From Bryum argenteum (lineage: Eukaryota > Streptophyta > Bryopsida > Bryales > Bryaceae): DNA of 64,000 bases. Shown here piece after piece: positions 48,564-58,563 of this stretch; positions within the stretch are counted from its first letter, which is position 1, and the number at the start of each line of letters is the position of its first letter. Position numbers and translations under genes: made by a program. Below the pieces are notes generated by a model. That model ran no database searches. It saw only the letters and a list, made by a program, of their open reading frames with translations, and was not told the origin of the DNA. The stretch spans positions 5,086,501-5,150,500 of the forward strand of contig CM073325.1 in assembly GCA_037043015.1 (NCBI GenBank). The letters are read 5' to 3'.

Positions 48564-50421
48564 AAGCGCACCGCATGGTGTAAAGGTCGATGTTGCTGTG
48601 CTGGTACTTCGCATCCATCTGCAATGATTTGATGAAGTTAATAATATGTCGGAAGGCTCTCGCAGCCATTAAAATATCAAAGTTACAATTATGGCGGATT
48701 TATCACTCTGCGATGATTAGGATTGTCTACACGAAGCAAATGTCAAGCCGCGTAGCTCCATAAGTGAATCTGCACAGAAGGCTGAAGTCCTAAGCATTCA
48801 TATGATATACGGTCTGATTTCGAGTACTAATGTCTCACCTTTGAATGAGCTATCTTCTTGACGGTGAAATGGCGTGAAAACGACTCTAGAAGTATTTCCT
48901 CCACTCCCTTTGCCCGAAACTCATAACCCAACTGTCAATTCCACTTCAAAGTTACGTTGCGCAATGACAGAATTTTTTTTGGTTCAAAGACTGAAACGAG
49001 TGAAAGCCAGGTGCGCACCATTAGGGTCGTCTTTGGACCTGAAAGAGCTATAACTGACTCAAGGAGAGGTTGCACCAAATGCTCCTTATACACCTTCAAA
49101 ATCACACAAGACCGTCATTCTCAGCTTAAGTACTCCCACGCGTGGATTTGGAACAAATGAATGACACATGAAAGAAAACGTACCACATCCGTGCCAATAA
49201 TGTAGTCAAACGGAGGGTTTAAGGCCTCAGCTTGTTGCTGGTTACCCCAGTCGAGTTCAGCGACCTCCACTGATCCAATAGGTCCTGCACATACATCAAT
49301 AACAGCATACAAATGATGTCAAAAGCAACTCTCTCAAGAAACCAAAAAAGTTAGAGTCGCATAGAACATGCCAGATTTTCACGGAATGTGGAGTGGTTAG
49401 AGAAGGAAGGAATTACCTAAATGTGAGTATTCTGAGGCAGAGTATTTGACCCGAGTCATAATCCTTTCCATGTTTCTTCGCAGCAGTGACAAAACCTCAG
49501 CCTGATCGGTTACCACCACCTCACACCCCAATATCGCCATACCTACAACACATAATCCATCAGTATCTCTGATCCTTTAACCCCATCAATCAGAAGTACT
49601 TAAAGGAGAGGAAGAGAAACTGACCTAGTCCTGATAATCCGCAGCCTGCTCCAACCTCTACAACACGCTTATGATGTAGCTTGGCCCTGCTGAACTCGCC
49701 CTCCTTGCTGTTCTTCTCCTGCACTACCGCCCGACTTCAAATAAGTCAGGAAGAGCAGCAGTGACGATTCATATTCTGATATTGCACGGTGATGAAAATC
49801 TTACCAGATACTTGACGAACACAACCGCGGAGTCCCATACTGTGGTTCCATGATGCTGAGAGTTAGGATCCTGCACTAGCAACCACCACAATTAGCAAAA
49901 ACTGGTTAAGACCAAGACCATCTATCTTGGCTGTTGGATGATCTTGCTAATGTTTATCTTCAAAAGAACGACGCCCTGTAAACATTGATATCATTCACTT
50001 TACGATTTCAAAATTACTCCATAACTCAGGTTCCACAACCTAGAAACCGCAACTGAGCGTGAATGAATCTGAATATATTATGTTATCTTGGTTTCCTCAA
50101 TCAAAGTGATACAACGTTTCTGTCTCGATCTTTCTGGTGTACCGAATTGGCGGGCCAAGGGTAACGAACTTACAGTCTTAATGTGTCAGTAGTGATGTAC
50201 GCTGTGTGTTTCAGCAAGCAATTCAGGGTTTAGGGTTTAAGCAAGTAAAGCAGGAACTTGTAAACCCTAAACTACGTATTAGTATCCCCTGGTTATAACA
50301 AATGGTGTGGAATGGAAATGATGGAACAGACCTGGGCAAGAAGGAGCTTGTGGCCGAGGACATCCTCACGGCGCCATCCTCGTCGTCCTTGTCGAGCAGA
50401 TCCTCCACTCGCGTCGACCAT
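48385..50421 (-). CDS. METTL21-like lysine methyltransferase with a foreign C-terminal tail (chimeric ORF)
   Basis: Eight exons join in frame to 292 aa: 50332-50421, 49805-49870, 49625-49718, 49417-49542, 49184-49284, 49019-49093, 48839-48931 and 48385-48618. The enzyme family methylates lysines on chaperones and elongation factors using S-adenosylmethionine. Visible motifs are QDPNSQHHGTTVWDSAVVFV, the SAM-binding VVEVGAGCGLSGLG, VVVTDQ, and the catalytic DxxY in IIGTDVVYKEHLVQPLL. LGYEFRAKGVEE and KMDAKYQHSNIDLYTM match the usual end of the fold. From there the last about 62 residues are read out of frame through the GT31 segment (RCASFLSSLSTCL...), so the natural terminus has been replaced. 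An upstream ATG at 50,492 opens a different frame over the same first exon and does not match the phase of exon 2. Confidence 0.7.
50225..50240. promoter_or_regulatory. Telo-box in intron 1 of the METTL21-like gene
   Basis: AGGGTTTAGGGTTTAA lies between exon 1 (ends 50,332) and exon 2 (starts 49,870). It may belong to the captured source promoter or be an intronic element. Confidence 0.35.
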
Positions 50422-50612
50422 CCTTCCAAGCTCACCTCAGCTGCTGGCGTGTTGAGCGTCGGCTCCTTGGATGCTTGGTTCTCCTCCGCCATAGCTTACG
50501 ACTCTTACAAAACCCAATTCGGAATTTAAGCTTGCCTTCGGAATCTACTGCTTCTACTGCTTCTGCTTCTGGCCTCTGGTTTGATCCACAGGTTCAGTAA
50601 CCCTAAACCATG

Positions 50613-52048
50613 CTATTCAGAACGAGGGAGTGATATTTGTTCCTCAACCTTAACATCCTGAGCGTCAACAATCTGCACTGCCTTGGTCCACTGCCTGGAA
50701 GCTATGGCGGATTCTATGGCTCGGCTGATGCACCCAGCTTCAAGAAAGTGATTGATAGCTGTATCAACCTGAAGACAATCGGGAAACAGGTGTGGTGAGA
50801 ATCTCAATTATGCCACATTTGACTACTTTCTGGACTTCGATTTCATCAATATATATGCCTTTTAGTACAGAATGTAAATTGTTCGCAATTACAATCTCAT
50901 AATGTACAACTACTTGAAACCCTAATGTATCAATGTTCAAGAATGTGCACATCTATCAATGCTCGTTCAGATTTAGGTGTAGTGTTTGAGAGGGGGGGCA
51001 CAGGGACCTGATGTTGGGAGATCAACCAATCGCCCCACTCTTCTTCGAGAGCAGCCACCTCGCCGGGAAAAACTCGACGGGTGAGGTCGATGGCTCTCCG
51101 ATAAGCATGGCCCCTCTTATAAGCCTCCTTAGCGCGTTCATATTTCCCCGACCTCTCGAGAAAATCGCCTGCCTGGTACACGGTACACAGAATCGGTCAT
51201 CCAACATCAATCGATCGGGAGCAATCGGTGCGATGGGGCTTACTTTCTCAAACATGTTGAATCGTAAGAGAGCACTTGCAACGGTCTCCATGGTGTTGTC
51301 CTGCATGCACTGCATATATACTGGTCAGTGAGTTCTCTGGAATCAAGATCTTGCGTTTTAGCACTTAAGCTTACTGCGAATGGATGCGAGGGATGGATGT
51401 TGACGCAATCGGCAGCATATCCGGGGTATCCACCTTTCAGGAACAACTTGATAGCACCAGCGACATCACCTTCCGCTTCCAGAATTTTCCCAGCCTCCTC
51501 CTCCTGAAGTGAAACCCTAAACCTTATCACATGATCGATCCTATCGCAAGAGATTACAATGTAAGAATCCTTGCCTGACCAGTTTCCGCAAGCCATTCAA
51601 AGTGCCTTCGTTTCAAATTCTTCGCTTCTGGGTGGTTCTGCAATTCTGCAACATTGACAGCCTCCTTGTATCTGCAACACACAACACAATCCATGCCTTT
51701 TAGCATAAGATTCCACGGGAAATGCCACTTCTGTAACATATTACCGCCAATTTATATGTCAGTGTACCAATTTAGGTACCATTTTCACCAATTGGCACAC
51801 GCAATATCACCGATTTAATAAAAGTGGCTTCTGTACCTCACCTGTGGCATTCTGTGTACATTTGAATTGCCGCGTCCACTCGCCCGTGCTCCAATAGAAG
51901 CGTTTCTGCTATCTGTATGATCAATACTAACAATTCTTACTGGTCCGGAAAGAAAGGGAGGTTCGGTAAGGGGCGGTACATCAGGATGCGCACGACAGAG
52001 GTCTATCATCTTGTTGATGGTTTCACCCAGTCCGGGCTTGGCCGCCAT
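50613..52048 (-). CDS. Chimeric ORF: novel N-terminal exon fused to an IFT172 segment
   Basis: Seven exons give one uninterrupted 260-aa frame: 51941-52048, 51842-51912, 51575-51671, 51375-51503, 51244-51300, 51008-51172 and 50613-50768. Exon 1 (MAAKPGLGETINKMIDLCRA...PPLTEPPFLSGP) is not IFT172 and I do not recognise it. Exons 2-7 match the TPR-like region of intraflagellar transport protein 172: LLLEHGRVDAAIQMYTECHR, AVNVAELQNHPEAKN, AGDFLERSGKYERAKEAYK, LEEEWGDWLISQHQ and INHFLEAGCISRAIESAI. It ends in VDAQD followed by nine foreign residues. IFT172 is normally about 1,700 aa, so this is a small part. The intron after exon 3 uses a GC donor (CAG|GCAAGG). The start is 112 bp from the divergent ATG at 52,160. 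Confidence 0.68.
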
Positions 52049-52159
52049 GGCGCCCTTCCTTCGTCCCCACGTTCCCAGCGAGCCGCGCCTGTGTTCCCGA
52101 CATTGGGAGCGTAGTAGTGTTCTAGAGGTCCCATAACAAGAATTTGGAGAGCACAGGAG

Positions 52160-53601
52160 ATGAAAGCACAGGAGATGTTGACAAAACAGGAGATGAGCAA
52201 GTATGTCGACGAGCTATTGTTAGAAGCTACAAAGCTTTTTTCACAGCAAGCTCCTGCGAAGGTACCATTTTCTCCGCCACCTGAAGACAATGTATCTTAC
52301 TTGAAGAAGGATATTAGGATACTCTGTGAAAGATGCTCTGTGAATATAAACTAATACGATATTAAGTAAAATAACTTGATAATAAAAAATCGAATCTCCA
52401 CAGCCAATTTCAGTATGTGGCGTACATGGAATTTTTATGAGTCTCACTAATATTATCTTCTTAAATGAACAGATTGAAGCTGGATTGAAAACAACATCAC
52501 TTGGAATTCAAGCACCTGTTATTGAAGGTAAACTACTTACATTGTGCATGTTTTATCACCAAATATAGAAATCTATTGCAGAAAATCTAATTCGACGTAT
52601 GAAGCCTGATTAAGTTTACATTTGATAATGGTGGCCCGGGTTGTGCACTGTTCTTACAGATATTCATCCTTCAGATCTCATTTGTTGCTTCAACAAGGAA
52701 GCGAAACATTTTGAGTTTTATTTCAAGAATCCTAAAACCATGGCAAGCATAATTGGAGTGGGAGTGGAATATGCAAAGGTTATAATCTTAGAGCATGGAA
52801 TGAAAGTGAGAGCTATCGAAATCCCAAAGGAAGATTGGGAGTCTATGTGGAAGAATGATGAAGGCCTTACCCCACAGACACAGGAGAACGAACTTGAATC
52901 ACAAAAAATGCTTTCAGCTGATGGGAAAGCATGGAGACCATTACTTTGGTATATTACAAAGTATTACAAACCGAAACTGGAGACAATGATGTCTTCTTCG
53001 AAAGACACTCAAAATGACAATAAAAACTTTGAGAGTCAGACATTTGGATCCGATGGTTGTAGCTCCGAAGGCAAGGACAATTATGCTAGCAATGATAGTG
53101 AGGTTCGGGATGGAGCAGAGGCAGGGGGTGGTGGTGGCAGCAATGGTGGACAGGATAGGGGAGCAGGAGCTGGTGGCATTGGCAGCAACAATAGAGAGGA
53201 TGGAAAAGGCGGTGGTGATAGTGGTAGCAATGGTGGACCGGACAGAGGAGGAGAAGGTGGAAGTGGCAGCAATGGTGGACATGATAGAGGAGCAGGCGGT
53301 GGTGGTGGTGGCGGCGGCGGCGGTAGCAGCAGTAGTGAGGGTGGACGTACATAGGCCATAGTGGATCTTGTTTTGCTACCGGGAGGATTGTTATATGCTT
53401 CGGGGTCGGGAGATCCTGTTGATGCTACCGGATTCCCATTAGGTGAGAAGCTGTCCAGTACAGTCTGTCCAACCTTGAAGTTTACCTTTATAAAGGATGG
53501 ATCAAACAGAACACAGCGTACGGGAATCGAATTCATTGTTGAAACAAGGTTTGAATTTCCTAGTGAGAACAACAAGAATTACAAGGACATAGGACGCTTG
53601 G
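52160..53601 (+). CDS. Unrecognised tandem-array gene, founder copy, 5' exons (copy A)
   Basis: Exons 52160-52261, 52473-52527 and 52660-53601 join in frame. The protein begins MKAQEMLTKQEMSKYVDELL, then SLGIQAPVIEDIHPSDLICC, ASIIGVGVEYAKVIILEHGM and KVRAIEIPKEDWESMW. A low-complexity glycine-rich stretch follows (53,120-53,345; GGGGSNGGQDRG and variants) and then IVDLVLLPGGLLYASGSGDP. I do not recognise the family; it has no obvious signal peptide or catalytic motif. At 53,352-53,354 a TAG interrupts the frame where copy C has GAG, so as it stands translation would stop after the Gly-rich part (247 aa). Beyond TAG the frame stays open to a donor at 53,601, and the missing 3' half resumes at 59,729. 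It is the only copy with the first two exons. Confidence 0.5.
53120..53345 (+). repeat. Glycine-rich coding minisatellite
   Basis: Variable units based on GGTGGCAGCAATGGTGGACA, encoding GGSNGG(Q/P/H)DRG. Unit number and order differ among the three copies (also about 61,160-61,490 and 63,195-63,530). The reverse strand reads as a long proline-rich frame, which is a shadow. Confidence 0.85.
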
Positions 53602-55572
53602 GTTGTGAAGTAAGGGTTTTGCCCTAATCTAAACTACTTACAGTATAGTGTGGTTCAACGGTGGAAAAACAGAGTAGTCTGTCGTATTGTGACTAAGGTC
53701 ACATGTATTCGCGGTATAAGTATAACTATGTATAAACGTACCTGAGGGCTTGTCTCGCGGCGATTCACTCTTAACCCAGGGATCACTCAATTTGGTTGCC
53801 AGTCCGTTACCAATGCACTAGACACGATGCTGTCCCAGTCCTGTCTAGTATTCTAGGGGAAGTCAATAATTCTGGTCAATAGTTCAGGTTACGTCAATGG
53901 ACCTAAATGCAGACTATCACCTAAGCAAAATGCCAATATAATACTTTGAAATAATACAAATAAATATTTAGTTAATAGGTCCAGTCCCAGTATATTATAT
54001 ACGATACTATTTACACAATGCCTAGCGAACGGTTTGTCAATAGATCCAGATGCAGAGTATGATATAGAATATGCCTACCTCTGTGCAGCTCTCTAATTCT
54101 CTCAAGTCAATAGGTCTTGTACACATGCAGTATGTATGCAATTATGCCCTGCACAAACACACACTCAGCTCAATCTCTTGTCCAAACACTCAATAATAGT
54201 TTAAAACTCCAAGAATATCAAAATCAAAAATGTCAAACCTAAGCCCAAGACTTATACCAAATTTATGTCAATAGGTCTCACTCAAACAAACATTCAAAAA
54301 TCTTCTAATTACATCAATTTATACTCCAAAACTAATACCAAACTCATATACCAATTCAAATACTTAAGTTTGAATTTTAATCAAACTTATTAATTGGACT
54401 TTTCGGAAATTCATAATTAAATTTTAAAATAAGATTTTTGAATTTCCAACCGTAGGATCTGGTTTAGAGTATTCTAATTAATCTACCTGTCAAATCTCAT
54501 GATAATTGACCGTACGGATTTTAAATTATATTCAATCAAAGTTCTCAAATTTATTCAAATTGGATTTGGACAGCAGTTCTATTACCGCGCGAAAAAGACC
54601 CTGTAGCCGTGATGTTCACCCTATGACCGTGCAAATTTCGGCAGTGCTCTTTGCCCACAGACAGACTGTCGAACTTCAAATCCCTAAAACTCACAAACTT
54701 CCGATGATCAATCTCTTCCTAAATTTGACTCAATTTCGATTGGATTTCAACCAATGCTCACAACTATTCGAACTCTACCACAAGGATGCAGATGCAATGC
54801 AAATGGTAGCTTACAGCTTATTTATGCAGTTAAATTCTTACACAATGCTTCCCTACTTTCTACGGCGCTCCTGTCTGCACTTCACAGCAACGACTTCTCA
54901 GAATCGTCGACACTCTCAACGAAGCCGCACGTACTTGGAGATCAAATCCTCGCAACTGAGCACTCTCCTCACGTACAGCTTGATGTTGTTGGCCTTCTTC
55001 CTCGAATTGAAATTCACAACCTCTCGATCACTGTAACCGGCTTCTGCACTACGAGTCTCCTTCTACAGAGACACCTTCACTTGATCAGGATTGGCCGCTT
55101 TGTTTCAATCCCCTGCTCCTTGCCCCAACCACACCACTGCTTTGACACCTAGTCACGGGCAATTGAATGAGGCTCTCCATATTCTACGCCCCTCGACCTT
55201 CAATTTTCTCTGTCTTCTCAGCTAGAAACAAGGAAGGATTCAACGGTCACTATAAGAAACCTGCGTTTTTAATGATGTTGTAAATGATGTCTAAAAAGAC
55301 ATCGTAGACATTAATTCGGATGTCTTATAGACGATAAGACATCCTAGACATGACAGATGTCTAATCAGACGTTTAAAAAGACAGGAAAATGTCTTAAGAT
55401 CGAAAATGTCTTAAGGTAATTTTGGAAGGGTAAAAAGTGTGCCACGTAGGTGCCACGTAGATGATACATCAGCTTGAATTCAATGGGCAGTGCCACATGG
55501 GGATGAAATTCATCAAGATGTGGAATTTTACATGGTCCCATGAAAGATGACATGGCGGCGCCAGAATCCCAC

Positions 55573-55681
55573 GTGGACCCGAGAAAATCCGACGTGGCAC
55601 TCGGGAAAATCTGACGTGGCACCCGGGAAAATCCGACGTGGCACCCGGGAATATCCGACGTGGCACGCGGGAAAAGTTGAC
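55573..55681. repeat. 22-bp tandem repeat inside the CACTA element
   Basis: Five imperfect units, consensus GTGGCACCCGGGAAAATCCG plus AC; the first is 21 bp. Flanked by further GTGGCA/CCACGT-type words. Confidence 0.85.
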
Positions 55682-55739
55682 ATGGACTTGGAAAAATGAC
55701 ATGGCATGCCACGTCAGCATATTGCGAAGGTTTTATGCT

Positions 55740-55930
55740 CCTATCATGATAGTTTTAGACATCAGTTAAGACGACTTAAATGTCTTGCAAGACATCTTAG
55801 ATGTTGTACAAGATGTCTTGCAAGACATCTTAGATGTTGTACAAGATGTCTTGCAAGACGTATGCAATGTCTTACAAAATATCTTAGAAGACAATTTTTA
55901 TGTCTTATAAGATGTTTCCAGTGCGTAGAA
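55740..55930. repeat. Cluster of AGACATC/GATGTCT subterminal motifs
   Basis: GTCTTGCAAGACATCTTAGA and ATGTTGTACAAGATGTCTTG alternate, making imperfect palindromes, two near-identical units about 40 bp apart. Similar but sparser motifs occur at 57,260-57,370 and 58,700-58,880. Confidence 0.8.
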
Positions 55931-58515
55931 TGATGTTTACGTTGATATCCTTATTAAGTTTGTGATGTTTGCTCGGATGTTTGTAGCGACATCTCCTAGG
56001 ACATGATGTTTGCAACAGTGTTACTATTGATGTTTTTTGGGCATTTGAAAGGACATCTAGGATGACATTTTTAGATGTTTATATAGTCATCAGATCTGTA
56101 ATCCACAGTCGTCTCACATAACATCAACTGTAAACACAGTCACATCAAAAAGTATGAATCAAACATATATTACTTAGATCATTAAAACCTCAGATAACAC
56201 AAACTAGAATATTTACTAATACGCCTGTCAACAACTACGATATACTACGCACCCACAATTTGAACTCCGTAAGTCCCTCCACTTCCATCGCTTGTTGTCG
56301 ATACCCGTATGGTCATGTGCATGTCCCGCCGCTACAGATATTCAATAAGCCAATATCAATTGCATTTAAATAAGGGTTTGTAAAGGTAAAAAAATTCTGA
56401 TTTAATTCCATTTAATTGCACTACCTACGTTGAGATGGTTTACTTCCTAACCTCAAGATATCGACACAATTAAACATTTTTGCAAACATCTGCTTAGACA
56501 TTTCTTCGAACATCCTTCTAAACATCATCAAAAACAACATTATAGACATCTATACATATATATGTTCCACTCACCACAAGCACGCATGTCGCTTCGCGGC
56601 CTCAGATCGTGCTCGCTGCCCCGACCCTTTATGTCCTACCTTCCAAAATAGAATTCCATCAACACATTTAAACATCTTCATAGACATGCTCTAAGACATC
56701 TTGCAGACATCATCATAGACATCTTCTACAACAAATCAAATACTACAAGTACTAGGGTTTCTTTCACAACAAATCAAATTCTACAAGTCCTAGGGTTTCT
56801 TGTACAAGATGCTTTTGAAATCCAGTACCTCTTAAGTAGCAAATCTTAGCCACATGAAGAAGGAAACCTACTCTTGAGAGCTATTGGATTTCTACAAATA
56901 CTATTCTCTTATTGTAGTTAACAATCATTCTGAAACTGAATGGAAACAATTTCGAAATCCTCTATACTTTAAACACAAACTCTTTGGGAAAACTAAGGCA
57001 AAAATGAGCTTTGTAATTCCATTTGAAGATCTCATGACCTAAATATGGTGGCGACAACAAACCCTAGCCACATGAAGAAGCAAACCTTAGCCTCTACACT
57101 CCAAACACTAACTCTTTGAAAAAATGAAGGCAAAAATGAGCTTCGTGCGGCCTCTAATTCTACTTAAAGGTCTCATGACCTAACTATGGCGGCGGCAGCA
57201 AACCCTAGCCGCCTCTGTTCATCCATTGAAGTCAATGATCATCCCTGTAGATGGTTCTGGATGCTGTCATAGATGTCATCTTCGACATCTTCATAGACAT
57301 CATGTTAGACATTTTCATAAACGTCATTTTAGACATCCTTGCAGACATTATCATAAACATCTGATGACATCTTCAGGGTTTCAATCACAACATATTAACT
57401 ATAAAAGGTCTTTTGTTTTCCCTCACAACAAATCAAATACCAGATGCTTTAAAGTTCTTTCCACAACAAAGCACATATTGTAAGTCTTAGAGTTTCTTCC
57501 ACAACAAATCAAATAAACCTTATTGATAGAAAAAGTTTGGAATTACAATCATGAGACTATTTATAGTCTTCCATGGTGATAGGCTCTCTTTTAAACTCTC
57601 AACTACCTTCTATTTCTACCCTAACTAACTTTCCAACTAACTTTCTTAATACTAATTCTATTCTTGAATTGTCTCCTAAACTGTATTAAATAGCTACTTT
57701 CATAAATTCATATTTCTTGTAAATTTTCTTTAATTTGTATAATATTGGTTGTTAATGATAGAGTAATGTATAGTCTTGCCATTAGACTATAATAATCTAA
57801 TCTATAAGTAATCAATAATATTTAATTTCTTCTTGAAGTAAGCCAAAAAACACTGTTTATTGTTTTTATTTTCTTTTTATATTTTCTTTAAGTATTTGAG
57901 GATTACCCCAATCAGAGACCCGCGCCAATGGAGGACAAGCAGTAAGAGAAAAAGTTGATATTATTCTTTAAAAGACTCTTAAGTACTGCCGCTTTTTAGT
58001 AAATGACGTTTAGGAGGATGTCGTGCAAAACATCTTCATAGACATCCAAGTAGATGTATATGCGGACATTCATGCCTGACTGTAGTTATGGTAAGTTGGA
58101 CATTGTGTTAGACATCCGACTAGATGTTGAATGACTTGTCAACTGGTCTGACGTGGAGTTTTTGTTGCCATGTAGATAAAGCGCTGTAAATAACTTTATT
58201 AATCTATGTCCACGTGTTTTTTGAGGATTAAATATCCACGAAATTACTTTTACTTTTTTTTTGGCACCATTGTTATCTTATAGGTATTATATTTTATATA
58301 TAATATTTTTTAATATTTAAATATTTTTTAATCATAAAAAATTAGAGAATTATAATATTCTAATTTATTTGAATATAATAAAAATTTACAAAATATATTT
58401 TTTATTGAAATATAATTATATATTTTAATATTAAAAAAAGAAATAGACCAATGAAAAAATAGTGAGAATAGCCTGAAATTAGTATTTTCAGTATTGCCAC
58501 GTCACATAATGTTTT

Positions 58516-58518
<3 letters not shown>

Positions 58519-58561
<43 letters not shown>
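58519..58561. repeat. Poly-A run of about 43 bases
   Basis: Uninterrupted A homopolymer near the right end of the CACTA element. Its true length is uncertain because such runs are error-prone. Confidence 0.8.

Positions 58562-58563
<2 letters not shown>

Larger units (their letters stand above)
46965..52100 (-). mobile_element. Helitron-like element carrying captured gene segments (5' end not located)
   Basis: On the minus strand a hairpin with an 11-bp perfect stem (47,010-47,000 and 46,994-46,984) and 5-nt loop is followed by 15 nt and then CTAG (46,968-46,965), next to a T. This is the canonical Helitron 3' end (hairpin, 10-15 nt, CTRR, insertion between A and T). Upstream on the same strand lie segments of PAF1, a GT31/DUF604 protein, a METTL21-like methyltransferase and IFT172, each with introns kept. 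Capture of intron-containing segments, mostly in transcription orientation, is known for Helitrons. I see no RepHel gene, so it would be non-autonomous. The 5' TC terminus is not recognised; about 52.1 kb is the furthest plausible limit. Confidence 0.55.

Noticed and set aside
50332-50492. ATG at 50,492 (MAEENQASKEPTLN...) as the start of the METTL21-like gene
   Set aside because: This frame ends in phase 2 at the 50,332 donor and would misread exon 2. The frame reading GHKLLLAQ|DPNSQH needs the ATG at 50,421. It may be an upstream ORF.
53081-53575. Long proline-rich minus-strand frames (also near 61,011-61,496 and 63,041-63,655)
   Set aside because: They are the reverse complement of the glycine-rich coding minisatellite and run antisense to the conserved plus-strand frame.
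54506-55152. Two overlapping plus-strand frames before the CACTA element
   Set aside because: They overlap in different frames with no family recognised and lie inside the segment interrupting copy A; insufficient support for a gene.
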